Assembly (NCBI RefSeq): GCF_004795255.1
Contig: NZ_SSBQ01000002.1
Span: forward strand, 2,809,501 to 2,873,500
Direction: 5' to 3'
Length of the DNA stretch: 64,000 nt
Origin: Streptomyces sp. RKND-216
GTDB taxonomy: Bacteria > Actinomycetota > Actinomycetes > Streptomycetales > Streptomycetaceae
Shown here: positions 44,337 to 54,455 of the stretch, in pieces
Numbering within the stretch: position 1 is the stretch's first letter
Layout of the letters: the number at the start of each line of letters is the position of its first letter
Made by a program: the position numbers and the translations under genes
Notes under the pieces: model-generated
Database searches by the model: none
What the model was told of the DNA's origin: nothing
The model's input: the letters and a program-made list of their open reading frames with translations, nothing else

Positions 44337-45467
44337 TCAGCCGCTCAGCCTCACCGGCATGATCAGGTACTTGTACGCGTCGTCCGCTTCCACGTCCTTC
44401 GCCGGGCGACCGCTGAGCAGCGCCGGCTTGGTGGAGGTGGTGAAGGAGAGCTGGGCCACCGGGGAGTCGATGGCGCTCAGGCCCTCGAGCAGGAAGCCCG
44501 GGTTGAAGGCGATCGAGATGTCGTCGCCCTCCAGGTCGGCGTCCACCCGCTCCACAGCCTGTGCGTCGTCGCTCGAACCGGCCTCCAGCGTGAGGACGCC
44601 CTGCTCGAAACTGAGCCGCACCGGGGTGTTGCGCTCGGCGACCAGCGCGACGCGCTTCACCGCCTCGACGAACGCCGCCGTCTCGATCACCGCGACGGAG
44701 TTGAACTCCGTCGGGAACAGCGTCCGGTACTTGGGGAGGTCGCCCTCCAGCAAGCGGGTCGTCGTCCGCCGCCCGGAGCCCTCGAAGCCGATCAGGCCCT
44801 CACCGGAACCGGAACCGGAGAGAGCCAGGGACACGTGGTCCCCGCCGCTGAGCGACTTCGCGGTGTCCAGCAGCGTCTTCGCGGGGACCAGCGCGACGGC
44901 GGAGGTCTCCGGCACCTCCGGCTTCCACAGGAACTCGCGGACCGCGAAGCGGTAGCGGTCGGTGGAGGCCAGGGTGACGGTGTCGCCCTCGATCTCGATC
45001 CGCACACCGGTGAGCACCGGCAGGGTGTCGTCGCGCCCGGCCGCGATGGCGACCTGGGCCACGGCGGCGGCGAAGACCTCGCCCGGCACCGTGCCGGTGG
45101 CGGTCGGCATCTCCGGCAGCGAGGGGTATTCGTCCACCGGCAGCGTGTGCAGGGTGAACCGCGACGAGCCGCAGACCACGGTGGCCCGTACGCCGTCGGT
45201 GGAGATCTCGACCGGACGATTCGGCAGCGAGCGGCAGATGTCGGCGAGCAGCCGGCCGGAGACCAGGACCGTGCCCTCCTCCTCGACCTCGGCCTCCACC
45301 GAGACGCGGGACGAGACCTCGTAATCGAAGCCGGAAAGGCTGAGGGAGCCGTCCTCGGTCTTCAGGAGCAGGCCGGCGAGTACTGGCACCGGCGGACGGG
45401 CGGGGAGGCTCTTGGCGGTCCACGCCACCGCCTCCGCGAGTACATCGCGCTCTACCCGGATCTTCAC
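44337..45467 (-). CDS. dnaN: DNA polymerase III beta subunit (sliding clamp)
   Basis: A 376-residue clamp of three repeated domains that tethers replicative polymerase. Typical pieces are KIRVERDVLAEAVAWTAKSL at the start, GDDTLPVLTGVR-like RDDTLPVLTGVRIEI in the middle, and YKYLIMPVRLSG at the end, where MPVRL forms part of the partner-binding cleft. GTG 45467 has AGGAGG about ten bases upstream; longer starts would run into oriC. It is transcribed away from oriC, so its promoter lies inside the origin. Confidence 0.98.
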   Translation of the reverse strand: MKIRVERDVLAEAVAWTAKSLPARPPVPVLAGLLLKTEDGSLSLSGFDYEVSSRVSVEAEVEEEGTVLVSGRLLADICRSLPNRPVEISTDGVRATVVCGSSRFTLHTLPVDEYPSLPEMPTATGTVPGEVFAAAVAQVAIAAGRDDTLPVLTGVRIEIEGDTVTLASTDRYRFAVREFLWKPEVPETSAVALVPAKTLLDTAKSLSGGDHVSLALSGSGSGEGLIGFEGSGRRTTTRLLEGDLPKYRTLFPTEFNSVAVIETAAFVEAVKRVALVAERNTPVRLSFEQGVLTLEAGSSDDAQAVERVDADLEGDDISIAFNPGFLLEGLSAIDSPVAQLSFTTSTKPALLSGRPAKDVEADDAYKYLIMPVRLSG

Positions 45468-45600
45468 CTTCAGCCGCCTCCTGCTCTTGCTGCTGGCCTC
45501 CTGTCGGCCCCTTGCCGTGTCCCAGTCTGACGCACCGCACCGACAGTCGGAGCCCTCGTGGGTCAACTCGTCGCCAGGTGGGTAGGACTCCGTCGCCCCG

Positions 45601-46165
45601 AGTTGTGCACAGCACCCGCTTCGAAACGAATCTCGCTCTCTCTAAGGGGAGTCGTAGTAGTAGGGGCTGTGGAAACCGGGGATAACTCGGTCTTCGCAGG
45701 TCAGCGCCCAGATTTTGTCCACGTCGCCTGTGGGCGGGGCGGTGGACGAACGGGGGGTGGCTGTGGACGCCGCGAACTTCCCCACAGCCCGCCCACAGCC
45801 CGGACCGACTTCTCAACAGCCGCGCCCACAGGAATCGCCGACTTCTCCACACGGGTCGGTGGCCGATCGGTGTGAGCCGATTCACTCGTGGCGGTGAGCA
45901 GGCGCGTCGTGTTGCCGAACAGTGGACAGAGGTGTGGACAGGCTGGGGACAAGTCACCTCTTCCTGTGGGCGGGCAGTGGACAAGTCGGCGGCCGTCACA
46001 CGGAGCGCCGGACGGTCCACATCCTGTGGAGTCCCCGCGTCCACAGTTCCACAGGCGCCTGACCTCCTCGGACGGCTGCCGACGCTCCGCAGCTGTGGAG
46101 AGGATCTGGACAACTCTGCGGTCCCCAGGGTGTGGACGCCGGGTGGGCGGCATTTCTGTGGAGCG
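45601..46165. other. oriC: Chromosomal origin of replication oriC
   Basis: The gene-free interval between dnaN and dnaA carries about twenty DnaA-box-like 9-mers in both orientations. The best matches to TTGTCCACA are 45715 (TTGTCCACG), 45933 (reverse CTGTCCACA), 45976 (reverse TTGTCCACT), 46105 (reverse TTGTCCAGA), 46013 (CGGTCCACA), 46037 (GCGTCCACA), 45843 (TTCTCCACA), 45778 (TTCCCCACA), 45603 (TTGTGCACA), 45762 and 46131 (reverse GCGTCCACA). Several TGTGGAG sites lie at 46025, 46094 and 46157. The number and placement match the known Streptomyces oriC. The least GC-rich stretch, around 45620-45690 (including GTAGTAGTAG and GGATAACTC), is a candidate unwinding region. Confidence 0.95.
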
Positions 46166-46282
46166 AGCGGCCTGCGGGGAGGGAAATCGAACAGCAGGTG
46201 GCGCGCCGGGGACGCCGGAGTGCCACCCCGAGGACGACCCCGCACCCTGCTCGGACGTGCCGAGAGGCCCCGGGAACGACGA

Positions 46283-46316
46283 GAGGCGTCCTCGGAACGT
46301 GTTCCGGGGACGCCTC
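46283..46316 (-). terminator. dnaA terminator at the oriC edge
   Basis: GAGGCGTCCTCGGAAC (46283-46298) pairs with GTTCCGGGGACGCCTC (46301-46316), with one wobble and a small loop, 27 bases past the dnaA stop. It would keep dnaA transcription out of oriC. Confidence 0.8.
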
Positions 46317-46342
46317 GTGGGCAGCGGGCCGAGGAGCGGGAG

Positions 46343-48310
46343 TCAGCCGTTCTTGATGCGGTTGGTGAGCTCGGTGACCTGGTTGTAGATGGACCGCCGC
46401 TCCGCCATCAGCGCGCGGATCTTGCGGTCGGCGTGCATCACGGTCGTGTGGTCGCGGCCGCCGAACTGGGCACCGATCTTGGGCAACGAGAGATCGGTGA
46501 GCTCCCGGCACAGGTACATGGCGATCTGCCGGGCCGTCACCAGGACCCGGCTGCGGGAGGAGCCGCAGAGATCGTCCACCGAGAGTCCGAAGTAGTCGGC
46601 GGTGGACGCCATGATGTCGGTGGCGGTGATCTCCGGGGCCGCGTCCTCGCCGCCCGGGATCAGGTCCTTGAGGACGATCTCGGTGAGCCCCAGGTCCACC
46701 GGCTGCCGGTTCAGACTGGCGAAGGCGGTCACGCGGATCAGCGCCCCCTCCAGCTCCCGGATGTTGCGGGAGATGCGGGACGCGATGAACTCCAGCACCT
46801 CCGGCGGAGCATTGAGCTGCTCCTGCACGGCCTTCTTCCGGAGGATCGCGATGCGCGTCTCCAGCTCCGGCGGCTGCACGTCCGTGATTAGGCCCCACTC
46901 GAAGCGGTTGCGGAGCCGGTCCTCCAGCGTGACCAGGGCCTTCGGCGGCCGGTCGGAGGACAGCACGATCTGCTTGTTCGCGTTGTGCAGCGTGTTGAAG
47001 GTGTGGAAGAACTCCTCCTGCGTCGACTCCTTGTCCGCGAGGAACTGCACGTCGTCGACGAGCAGGATGTCCATGTCCCGGTACCGCTTGCGGAACGCGT
47101 CGGCCTTGCCGTCGCGGATCGAGTTGATGAACTCGTTGGTGAACTCCTCGGAGCTCACGTACCGCACCCGGGTGCCGGGGTAAAGGCTGCGGGCGTAGTG
47201 ACCGATGGCGTGCAGCAGGTGCGTCTTGCCCAGACCGGACTCGCCGTAGATGAACAACGGGTTGTACGCCTTGGCGGGCGCCTCGGCGACGGCCACCGCC
47301 GCCGCGTGCGCGAACCGGTTGGACGCACCGATGACGAACGTGTCGAAGAGGTACTTCGGGTTCAGCCGCGCGGTCGGCTCACCGGGACCCGTCGCGGGCG
47401 CCGGCTGCGCGGCCAGCGGGCCGGGTGCTCCCGACGGGGCGGGCAGCTGGGGCGGACCGTCGTAGCGTGCGGCGGGTGGCCTGCCCGGTACGGGTGCACC
47501 GCCGTCCCCGGCCGGACGCGGGGTCCACGGCCCGGCCGACGGCTCGGCGTGCCGGGCATGGTGCTGCGGCGGGCTCTGCGGGTGGGCGGCGTGGCCCGCG
47601 GGGTTGCCGGGGCCGCCGGGGCCTGGAGCGCCGGGGTGAGGACCCTGCTGGTCGTAGGGCTCGTAGCCGGGCTGCCGGGCATGGTGGCCCCGCTGGGCAT
47701 GCTGTGGGTCGTGGCCCCCGCGGTGGGGGTCGTAACCCTGCGGGTCGTAGTCGCGCGACTCGTAGTCCCGCTGCTGGTCGTAGTCGGGCCGCTCGTACTC
47801 CTGCTGCTCGTACGGGTGCGGCGCGCGCTGCCGGCCCGGGTAGCTGTGGTGCGGCTGCTGCCAGCCGGAAGGATGGTGCTGTTGCGGCTGGTGCTGCTGA
47901 GGCGGGGGCGGCGGCTGCGTCCGGGGGGCCTGCGGATAGTCCGGATAGGCCGGGCGCGGGCTGGGAAGCTGCGGGGCCTCGTACCCCTCCGGTGATCCGG
48001 GCTCGTCCTCGGCCGGCGGTGCAGGCGGGGCGGGGGGCGTCGCCGGTCCGGTCACCGTGATCGCCAGCCGGATGGGCTGCTGGCACTCGCGACTGAGTGC
48101 GTCACTGATCAGCGGGGAGAGGCGGCCCTCCAGCACCCCCTTGGCGTACTCGTTCGGCACGCCGAGCAGCGCGGTGCCGGACACCAGCACCAGCGGCTGG
48201 CAGTCCTTGAGCCACCGCTGGTCCTTCGCTTCGACTCCCTGCCCGTCGGAGAGGAGCTGGTCGAGGACGCGTGGCCACACTGCGGCAAGATCGGCAGGTA
48301 GGTCAGCCAC
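46343..48310 (-). CDS. dnaA: Chromosomal replication initiator DnaA
   Basis: A 655-residue AAA+ initiator. Domain I spans ~1-90. Domain II (~90-315) is an unusually long Pro/Gln/His/Tyr-rich linker with YD/QQ-type repeats, typical of Streptomyces. Domain III has Walker A GESGLGKT (~356-363) and Walker [10 protein letters not shown]. Domain IV ends with the box-recognition helix [18 protein letters not shown]. Two in-frame GTGs exist, at 48316 and 48310. I prefer 48310 ([16 protein letters not shown]) because GAGAG is then about eight bases away, and this matches the common N-terminus. It is divergent from rpmH. A DnaA box at its promoter indicates autoregulation. Confidence 0.98.
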   Translation of the reverse strand: MADLPADLAAVWPRVLDQLLSDGQGVEAKDQRWLKDCQPLVLVSGTALLGVPNEYAKGVLEGRLSPLISDALSRECQQPIRLAITVTGPATPPAPPAPPAEDEPGSPEGYEAPQLPSPRPAYPDYPQAPRTQPPPPPQQHQPQQHHPSGWQQPHHSYPGRQRAPHPYEQQEYERPDYDQQRDYESRDYDPQGYDPHRGGHDPQHAQRGHHARQPGYEPYDQQGPHPGAPGPGGPGNPAGHAAHPQSPPQHHARHAEPSAGPWTPRPAGDGGAPVPGRPPAARYDGPPQLPAPSGAPGPLAAQPAPATGPGEPTARLNPKYLFDTFVIGASNRFAHAAAVAVAEAPAKAYNPLFIYGESGLGKTHLLHAIGHYARSLYPGTRVRYVSSEEFTNEFINSIRDGKADAFRKRYRDMDILLVDDVQFLADKESTQEEFFHTFNTLHNANKQIVLSSDRPPKALVTLEDRLRNRFEWGLITDVQPPELETRIAILRKKAVQEQLNAPPEVLEFIASRISRNIRELEGALIRVTAFASLNRQPVDLGLTEIVLKDLIPGGEDAAPEITATDIMASTADYFGLSVDDLCGSSRSRVLVTARQIAMYLCRELTDLSLPKIGAQFGGRDHTTVMHADRKIRALMAERRSIYNQVTELTNRIKNG

Positions 48311-48439
48311 GGGCACGCTCTCTCATTCGCTGGGTGGTTCTCGGCGGTCGGCTGCGGTTCCGGTCCGGCTCGGAACGAAAGACGAGATCCCGCGAATGTG
48401 TGATTCTCGGGATGGTCGGGAAGGAAAGGAAGTTCGGCC

Positions 48440-48482
48440 ACGGTAGCCACGCCGACCTGCCACGTTCAAGTCGTTGTCCACA
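48440..48482 (-). promoter_or_regulatory. dnaA promoter with upstream DnaA box
   Basis: On the minus strand TTGAAC (48464-48469), 18 bases, then TACCGT (48440-48445) forms a vegetative promoter for dnaA. TTGTCCACA, a perfect box (48474-48482), abuts the -35, with TGTGCACGA at about 48486 as a possible second site. Autoregulation of dnaA through such boxes is known in Streptomyces. Confidence 0.75.
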
Positions 48483-48579
48483 GGCTGTGCACGAGTGGCG
48501 CAAGGCGGGTGGGTGCGGCTGGTCCGTACGGGTGGTGGGCGAGGGTGTGGGAGCGTGTCGGCCGGGGAAGAGTGCTGGT

Positions 48580-48609
48580 TTGACCGGAGGCTGCGCGCCC
48601 GCGTACCGT
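48580..48609 (+). promoter_or_regulatory. rpmH promoter
   Basis: TTGACC (48580-48585), 18-base spacer, TACCGT (48604-48609): the same -10 hexamer and spacer length as the divergent dnaA promoter. The rest of 48317-48767 has no gene. Confidence 0.7.
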
Positions 48610-48767
48610 ATCGAGGTCGAGTTGTCGACGGCTGCTGCCGCCTGCCTCCGATGGGCATGACGAAGCGGTGCACACTCGGGCGTTGCGAGCTACTCGTGGG
48701 CGCACGGTGACAGCCGGTCGGCGCCCCACACCCGTCTCGCAGAGACCGAGCCTCCCTGGAGCCCCGA

Positions 48768-48905
48768 GTGAGCAAGCGCACCTTCCAGCCGAACAACCGC
48801 CGCCGCGCGAAGACCCACGGCTTCCGGCTGCGCATGCGGACCCGCGCCGGTCGTGCCATCGTCGCGAACCGCCGCAGCAAGGGCCGCGCCCGCCTGTCGG
48901 CCTGA
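48768..48905 (+). CDS. rpmH: Ribosomal protein L34
   Basis: A 45-residue, highly basic large-subunit protein. [20 protein letters not shown] and [20 protein letters not shown] are the complete L34 signature. GTG 48768 follows GGAG. It starts the operon rpmH-rnpA-yidD-yidC-jag-rsmG, divergent from dnaA, the standard bacterial origin layout. Confidence 0.98.
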   Translation: MSKRTFQPNNRRRAKTHGFRLRMRTRAGRAIVANRRSKGRARLSA

Positions 48906-48928
48906 CGCCGTACCCTCAGGTCCATGAC

Positions 48929-49306
48929 GTGCTGCCTTCCGAGCACCGGCTGAGGCGGCGCGAGGATTTCGCGACCGCGGTACGACGAGGACGCAGGGCC
49001 GGGCGCCCGCTCCTCGTGGTGCATCTCTTCCGCGGTCACCGCGACACCGACGACCCGCGCGAGGTGGGGGGAACGCTCCCCCCGGCCCGCGCGGGTTTCG
49101 TCGTGAGCAAGGCCATCGGCGGCGCGGTCGTACGCAACCTCGTGAAGCGTCGTCTGCGTCACCTCATACGGTGCCGCCTCGGTTCGCTTCCCGCGGGTAG
49201 CCTGGTGGTGGTACGGGCGCTGCCCGGTGCGGGAGACGCGAGCCACGACCAACTGGCCCGCGACCTGGACACCGCGTTGCAGCGGCTGCTGGGAGCCAAG
49301 CCGTGA
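48929..49306 (+). CDS. rnpA: Ribonuclease P protein component
   Basis: A 125-residue basic protein that assists the RNase P RNA in 5' maturation of tRNAs. [20 protein letters not shown] at the start and [20 protein letters not shown], the RNR-like motif, are diagnostic. A 15-residue acidic/Gly loop ([14 protein letters not shown]) lengthens the middle. GTG 48929 has CAGG as a weak ribosome site. Its stop overlaps the yidD start (GTGA). Confidence 0.96.
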   Translation: MLPSEHRLRRREDFATAVRRGRRAGRPLLVVHLFRGHRDTDDPREVGGTLPPARAGFVVSKAIGGAVVRNLVKRRLRHLIRCRLGSLPAGSLVVVRALPGAGDASHDQLARDLDTALQRLLGAKP

Positions 49307-49593
49307 AGTATCCGCTGCTGTTGTTGATCAAGGTCTACCAGTGGACGATCAGCCCACTGCTGGGCCCGGTCTGCCGGTACTACCCGTCGTGTTCGCACTA
49401 CGGGTACGGCGCGATCGACCGGCACGGAGCGGTGAAGGGCACGGCGCTCACCGCGTGGCGCATCCTGCGCTGCAACCCGTGGTCACCCGGTGGCGTCGAC
49501 CATGTTCCCGCCCGGAAGCGTCCGGTGTGGCATCAGTGGCTGCGCAGCCGCTGGCAGCAGCACCGGTCCCAGTCCCATGCCCAAGGAGCCTGA
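49303..49593 (+). CDS. yidD: Membrane protein insertion efficiency factor YidD
   Basis: A 96-residue small membrane-associated protein that aids YidC-dependent insertion. [20 protein letters not shown] and [17 protein letters not shown] with [17 protein letters not shown] are the full family signature, with its three conserved cysteines. The C-terminus is basic and Gln-rich. GTG 49303 overlaps rnpA, and the stop is 3 bases before yidC. Confidence 0.96.
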   Translation: MKYPLLLLIKVYQWTISPLLGPVCRYYPSCSHYGYGAIDRHGAVKGTALTAWRILRCNPWSPGGVDHVPARKRPVWHQWLRSRWQQHRSQSHAQGA

Positions 49594-49596
49594 TTC

Positions 49597-50691
49597 GTGG
49601 ACACGATCGATTCGATCCTCGGTCCTCTGTATACCGCTGTTTCCTGGATCATCGTCCAGTTCCACAAGCTGTACAGCATCCCGTTCGGGGAGGCCAGCGG
49701 GTGGTCCTGGGGTCTGTCGATCATGTCGCTGGTGATCGTGATCCGGATCGCGCTGATCCCGCTCTTCGTGAAGCAGATCAAGTCGACGCGGAACATGCAG
49801 GCGCTCCAGCCGAAGATGAAGGCGATCCAGGAGCGGTACAAGAGCGACCGGCAGCGTCAGTCCGAAGAGATGATGAAGCTGTACAAGGAGACGGGTACCA
49901 ACCCGCTCTCCAGCTGCCTGCCGATCCTGGCGCAGTCACCGTTCTTCATCGCGCTCTACCAGGTGCTGAACAAGATCGCGAACGACCAGAACGTCGGCGT
50001 GATGAAGGGCGACCTGGTCGAGCAGGCGCGTACGGCGAAGATCTTCGGGGCACCAATCGCGGCGTCGTTCATGGACACGGCGGCCGAGGTGCGCGACCTG
50101 GCGGCCAACCTCACCGATGTGCGGGTCGTCACGGTCATCATGATCCTTCTGATGTCGGCGTCGCAGTTCTTCACGCAGCGCCAGCTGATGACCAAGAACG
50201 TCGACCTGACGGTCAAGACGCCGTTCATGCAGCAGCAGAAGATGCTGATGTACATCTTCCCGGTCATGTTCGCCGTCTTCGGCATCAACTTCCCCGTCGG
50301 TGTCCTGGTGTACTGGCTGACCACCAACGTGTGGACGCTGGGCCAGCAGATGTACGTGATCAAGCGCAACCCGACGCCGGGCAGCATCGCCTTCCAGCAG
50401 CGTCAGGACAAGCTGCGCGCCAAGGGCAAGATCAAGGAGGACCCGGCCGAGGTCGAGGCGAAGCGCGCCGTCGAGGAGGCCCGGGCCAACCGCACTCAGC
50501 CGAAGCGCCAGAGCAAGTCGCGGCGGTCCTCCGCCGGCGCTCAGCAGCAGCCCGCGGTGAAGAAGACCGCCGGTGCCACGAAGGCCGCGGGAGGCCAGGG
50601 CGGCGGTGGCCAGAAGTCCGCATCCGGTGGCCGCAAGCCCCAGCAGGCGCACGGCAAGAAGAAGCCCCAGTCCGCGAAGACCAAGAAGTAA
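49597..50691 (+). CDS. yidC: Membrane protein insertase YidC
   Basis: A 364-residue YidC/Oxa1 insertase that places membrane proteins alone or with SecYEG. Membrane segments lie near residues 35-55, ~105-125, ~170-190 and ~225-245. [20 protein letters not shown] carries the conserved groove arginine region. [20 protein letters not shown] is the second core segment. The C-terminal ~85 residues are Lys/Arg/Gln-rich, usual for ribosome contact. GTG 49597 ([15 protein letters not shown]) is preceded by AAGGAG. Confidence 0.97.
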   Translation: MDTIDSILGPLYTAVSWIIVQFHKLYSIPFGEASGWSWGLSIMSLVIVIRIALIPLFVKQIKSTRNMQALQPKMKAIQERYKSDRQRQSEEMMKLYKETGTNPLSSCLPILAQSPFFIALYQVLNKIANDQNVGVMKGDLVEQARTAKIFGAPIAASFMDTAAEVRDLAANLTDVRVVTVIMILLMSASQFFTQRQLMTKNVDLTVKTPFMQQQKMLMYIFPVMFAVFGINFPVGVLVYWLTTNVWTLGQQMYVIKRNPTPGSIAFQQRQDKLRAKGKIKEDPAEVEAKRAVEEARANRTQPKRQSKSRRSSAGAQQQPAVKKTAGATKAAGGQGGGGQKSASGGRKPQQAHGKKKPQSAKTKK

Positions 50692-50707
50692 GAACAGGAG
50701 TCCATCA

Positions 50708-51208
50708 GTGACGGACACGACCGCCGCAGAGGGCACCGACACCCTGTCCCGTCTGGAGCAGGAAGGCGAGATCGCAGCCGACTACCTCGAGGGGCTGCTC
50801 GACATCGCCGACCTGGACGGTGACATCGACATGGACGTGGAGGCCGACCGTGCCGCCGTCTCCATCATCGGTGACGGCCCCGTGCGCGACCTGCAGAAGC
50901 TGGTGGGCCGGGACGGCGAGGTGCTGGAGGCGCTTCAGGAGCTGACCCGGCTGGCCGTGCACCGGGAGACCGGTGACCGGAGCAGGCTGATGCTGGATGT
51001 CGCAGGCTTCAGGGCGCGGAAGCGTGAGGAGCTCACCGAGGTCGGTACCAAGGCCGCCGAGGACGCCAAGGGATCCGGCGAGCCGGTGAAGCTGCGCCCC
51101 ATGTCGCCGTTCGAGCGCAAGGTCGTGCACGACGCGGTCGCCGCCGCCGGTCTGCGCAGCGAGTCCGAGGGCGAGGAGCCGCAGCGCTGCGTGGTCGTGC
51201 TGCCGTGA
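50708..51208 (+). CDS. jag: Jag/KhpB-like R3H RNA-binding protein
   Basis: A 166-residue RNA-binding protein. The KH-like part covers SIIGDGPVRDLQKLVGRDGE and LEALQELTRLAVHR (~55-90). The R3H part contains DRSRLMLDVAGFRARKREEL and LRPMSPFERKVVHDAV, where R-x-x-x-H lies in FERKVVHDAV. It is conserved after yidC, with roles in small-RNA binding and envelope growth in other bacteria. GTG 50708 follows CAGGAG. Its stop overlaps rsmG (GTGA). Confidence 0.94.
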   Translation: MTDTTAAEGTDTLSRLEQEGEIAADYLEGLLDIADLDGDIDMDVEADRAAVSIIGDGPVRDLQKLVGRDGEVLEALQELTRLAVHRETGDRSRLMLDVAGFRARKREELTEVGTKAAEDAKGSGEPVKLRPMSPFERKVVHDAVAAAGLRSESEGEEPQRCVVVLP

Positions 51209-51924
51209 ACGAGCAGCCCTCCGAGACGGAGGAACTCGGCGAGGCACCGGAGGCGGCGCGGAAGTACTTCGGTGACCGTTTCGGGGACGCTGTGCGCTAC
51301 GGCGAGCTGCTGGCCGACGTCGGTGTGCGGCGCGGACTGATCGGCCCGCGGGAGGTGCCGCGGCTCTGGGAGCGGCACCTGCTCAACTGCGCGGTGCTCT
51401 CCGAGGTCGTTCCGGGCGGCGTGACCGTATGCGATGTGGGCTCCGGTGCGGGGCTTCCGGGCATTCCGCTGGCGCTGGTACGCCCGGATCTGCGGATCAC
51501 CCTGCTCGAACCACTGCTGCGGCGGACCACGTTCCTCCAGGAAGCAGTGGAACTGCTGGGCCTCGACCACGTCACGGTCGTGCGCGGTCGGGCCGAGGAG
51601 GTCCTCGGCACGCTGAAGCCCGTCCACGTGGTGACCGCGCGTGCGGTCGCACCCCTCGACCGGCTCGCCGGCTGGGGGGTGCCGCTGCTGCGGCCGTACG
51701 GGGAAATGCTGGCGCTCAAGGGGGACACGGCTGCGGAGGAGCTGAAAGGAGCGCGTGCCGCCTTGCAGAAGCTCGGTGTCGTGGAGACCTCGGTGGTCCA
51801 GGTGGGCGAGGGTGTGGTCGATCCACTCTCCACCGTGGTGCGCGCCGAGGTCGGGGAGAGCCCTGGCGGGATCCGGTTCGCGGCCAAGCGGGCGAAGGCG
51901 GCACGGGGGAAGCGGCGCCGGTAG
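51205..51924 (+). CDS. rsmG: 16S rRNA m7G527 methyltransferase RsmG
   Basis: A 239-residue SAM methyltransferase that modifies G527 of 16S rRNA; loss gives low-level streptomycin resistance (known). CDVGSGAGLPGIPLALVRPD (about 76-95) is the cofactor loop with GxGxGxPG. WERHLLNCAVLSE, VTARAVAPLDRL and GEMLALKGD are family blocks. The basic tail AAKRAKAARGKRRR is usual. GTG 51205 overlaps jag. A parS site lies about 90 bases past its stop. Confidence 0.97.
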   Translation: MNEQPSETEELGEAPEAARKYFGDRFGDAVRYGELLADVGVRRGLIGPREVPRLWERHLLNCAVLSEVVPGGVTVCDVGSGAGLPGIPLALVRPDLRITLLEPLLRRTTFLQEAVELLGLDHVTVVRGRAEEVLGTLKPVHVVTARAVAPLDRLAGWGVPLLRPYGEMLALKGDTAAEELKGARAALQKLGVVETSVVQVGEGVVDPLSTVVRAEVGESPGGIRFAAKRAKAARGKRRR

Positions 51925-52016
51925 TCCGGGTAGAGGCGTCCGGTTACGCCTAAAAGCGCCAAAGCATACGCATTGCGGAGTGTCGTCCACGGTGCTGCCG
52001 CAGGCGGCGGCATCGT

Positions 52017-52030
52017 GTTTCACGTGAAAC
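52017..52030. other. parS: parS site 1
   Basis: GTTTCACGTGAAAC, a perfect palindrome and the exact Streptomyces ParB-binding sequence, in the rsmG-parA gap. The gap (51925-52188) contains no other feature apart from ribosome and promoter signals for parA. Confidence 0.97.
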
Positions 52031-52188
52031 GACGCTCGCTGTTGCAGGGAATCATCAGCCGTGGTCGTGCGGCCGCCACTCCACGTGACCGCAAGCCGCT
52101 GGACGACCGTTCCGCACCCTCGGAGTCGCCTCCGACGGCGGATTCATCCACAGGTAAGCGGGGCTCGCTGGTTCACGACCCCGAAGAC

Positions 52189-53265
52189 ATGGCAGTCTGT
52201 GAAGCTCACGAAGGTACTGCCGAGGAGAGTGAACCGTTGCGGTCCGACGCCAACCTCGCGGGGCCGATGGCCGACCCGGTCCCCGGTCCCCGTACCGAGT
52301 CCGGGGATGTTTCACGTGAAACCCCGCCCCCGATGGATGTGTCGTCCGGCTATGAGGGTGACCCCTCCGCTCCGGTCGGCCGGGCGGCGCAGCAGGCCGT
52401 CGAAGCGATGACCCGCGCCGGCGAAGGACTACCGAGGCCGGAGCAGACCCGTGTGATGGTGGTCGCCAACCAGAAGGGCGGCGTGGGGAAGACGACCACG
52501 ACGGTGAACTTGGCGGCCTCGCTCGCGCTGCACGGGGCTCGCGTGCTGGTGATCGACCTCGACCCCCAGGGCAACGCTTCGACCGCATTGGGGGTCGACC
52601 ACCACTCGGAAGTGCCCTCCATCTACGACGTTCTGGTGGACAGCAAGCCGTTGTCCGACGTGGTGCAGCCGGTCCCGGACATCGAGGGACTCTTCTGCGC
52701 ACCCGCCACCATCGATCTCGCCGGTGCGGAGATCGAGCTGGTGTCGCTGGTCGCGCGGGAGAGCAGACTGCAACGGGCCATCTCCGCCTACGAGCAGCCG
52801 CTCGACTACGTGCTGATCGACTGCCCTCCGTCGCTGGGGCTGCTCACGGTCAACGCATTGGTCGCCGGTGCCGAGGTGGTCATCCCGATCCAGTGCGAGT
52901 ACTACGCGCTGGAAGGGCTTGGACAGCTACTGCGGAACGTGGAGTTGGTCCGTGGTCACCTCAACCCGGACCTTCATGTCTCCACCATCATCCTCACCAT
53001 GTACGACGGCCGTACCCGACTGGCCTCTCAGGTGGCGGACGAGGTGCGCACTCACTTCGGCAAGGAGGTGCTGCGGACCAACATCCCGCGGTCGGTCCGG
53101 ATCTCCGAGGCTCCCAGCTACGGTCAGACGGTCCTGACCTACGACCCCGGGTCCAGTGGCTCCCTCTCCTACCTCGAGGCGGCCCGCGAGATCGCGCTGC
53201 GGGATCCGCGCGCGCAGCAGAACCAGTCAGCACAACAGCACGGCATGCCGGAGGGGACGCAGTGA
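52189..53265 (+). CDS. parA: Chromosome partitioning ATPase ParA
   Basis: A 358-residue Walker-type ATPase that moves ParB-parS complexes during sporulation septation and tip extension. The N-terminal ~85 residues are a non-conserved, acidic tail. [10 protein letters not shown] (96-105) is the deviant Walker A with the signature first Lys. [10 protein letters not shown] and [12 protein letters not shown] follow. The tail includes VSRET (41-45), encoded by a parS site inside the gene. I use ATG 52189 ([10 protein letters not shown]); longer frames run through the parS-containing leader and are unlikely. It overlaps parB by GTGA. Confidence 0.95.
   Translation: MAVCEAHEGTAEESEPLRSDANLAGPMADPVPGPRTESGDVSRETPPPMDVSSGYEGDPSAPVGRAAQQAVEAMTRAGEGLPRPEQTRVMVVANQKGGVGKTTTTVNLAASLALHGARVLVIDLDPQGNASTALGVDHHSEVPSIYDVLVDSKPLSDVVQPVPDIEGLFCAPATIDLAGAEIELVSLVARESRLQRAISAYEQPLDYVLIDCPPSLGLLTVNALVAGAEVVIPIQCEYYALEGLGQLLRNVELVRGHLNPDLHVSTIILTMYDGRTRLASQVADEVRTHFGKEVLRTNIPRSVRISEAPSYGQTVLTYDPGSSGSLSYLEAAREIALRDPRAQQNQSAQQHGMPEGTQ
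52309..52322. other. parS: parS site 2, inside parA
   Basis: Perfect GTTTCACGTGAAAC within the variable N-terminal part of parA, read as Val-Ser-Arg-Glu-Thr by the gene. Confidence 0.97.
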
Positions 53266-54416
53266 GCGATCGACGTAGAGGACTGGGGCGTGGACTCGGC
53301 GCACTCATCCCCGCTGCCCCGCAGAGCGGTGAGCCCACCGAGCGTCCCACGGTGAGCGGCAACGGCGCGACGTCCCCGACGGCGGTCCCCCTGCTGCCCT
53401 CCGAGCGCGGTGTGGCGGCTGCCAAGGCGGCATCGCGCGCGGACGGGGAGGATGCACGGCATCTCAACGGCGGCGCCGGGGAGCCCGCGAGTGCCGGTGC
53501 GGCACAGGCCGAAGGGGTCGAGGGTGTTCCCACCGGTGCCCACTTCGCCGAGCTACCGCTGGACGCCATCACGCCCAACCCGCGGCAGCCGCGGGAGGTG
53601 TTCGACGAGGACGCCCTCGCCGAACTGGTCACCTCGATCAAAGAGGTCGGTCTTCTCCAGCCCGTCGTCGTACGTCAGTTGGGACCGGAGCGGTACGAGC
53701 TCATCATGGGTGAGCGGCGCTGGCGAGCCTGCCGGGAAGCCGGTCTGGAGGCCATTCCGGCGATCGTGCGCGCGACGGAGGACGAGAAGCTTCTCCTGGA
53801 CGCGCTGCTGGAGAACCTGCACCGCGCGCAACTGAACCCCTTGGAGGAGGCGGCGGCGTACGACCAGCTGCTGCGCGACTTCACGTGCACGCACGACCAG
53901 CTCGCCGACCGCATCGGGCGGTCGCGCCCTCAGGTGTCCAACACCCTGCGTCTACTCAGGCTTTCGCCGCCGGTGCAGCGCAGGGTGGCTGCGGGCGTGC
54001 TCTCGGCCGGCCACGCACGCGCCCTGCTGTCCGTGGACGATGGCGAGGAGCAGGACCGGCTGGCCCATCGCATTGTGGCCGAAGGGCTCTCGGTCCGTGC
54101 GGTCGAGGAGATCGTGACCCTTATGGGGTCGAAGCCGAAGTCTTCGGGGCGTGCCAAGGGGCCCAGGGCCGGCAAGCGGCTTTCCCCGGCCCTGGACCAC
54201 CTCGCCGGGCGCCTGTCGGACCGCTTCGAGACCCGGGTGAAGGTCGATCTGGGGCAGAAGAAGGGCAAGATCGTCGTCGAGTTCGCCTCAATGGAGGACC
54301 TGGAGCGCATTCTGGGTCAGTTCGCTCCGGGTGAGGGGCGGATGCTCAGCGAGCAGTTGGCGCACCGCGAGAGCGTCGAGGGCGCCGAGAGCGAGGGAGA
54401 CGCCGAGGACGTGTGA
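53262..54416 (+). CDS. parB: ParB CTPase/parS-binding protein
   Basis: A 384-residue partition protein that loads at parS and spreads as a CTP-dependent clamp. [16 protein letters not shown] at the start is the ParA-contacting motif. [20 protein letters not shown] and [17 protein letters not shown] form the CTP-binding ParB fold, with GERRxR intact. A helix-turn-helix ([20 protein letters not shown]) and C-terminal dimerisation domain follow. An Ala/Gly-rich linker (~20-105) is longer than in short ParBs. GTG 53262 overlaps the parA stop. Confidence 0.97.
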   Translation: MSDRRRGLGRGLGALIPAAPQSGEPTERPTVSGNGATSPTAVPLLPSERGVAAAKAASRADGEDARHLNGGAGEPASAGAAQAEGVEGVPTGAHFAELPLDAITPNPRQPREVFDEDALAELVTSIKEVGLLQPVVVRQLGPERYELIMGERRWRACREAGLEAIPAIVRATEDEKLLLDALLENLHRAQLNPLEEAAAYDQLLRDFTCTHDQLADRIGRSRPQVSNTLRLLRLSPPVQRRVAAGVLSAGHARALLSVDDGEEQDRLAHRIVAEGLSVRAVEEIVTLMGSKPKSSGRAKGPRAGKRLSPALDHLAGRLSDRFETRVKVDLGQKKGKIVVEFASMEDLERILGQFAPGEGRMLSEQLAHRESVEGAESEGDAEDV

Positions 54417-54455
54417 GCGGTCGCTGCCGCTCTTTCTGCTGATACCGGACGAATC

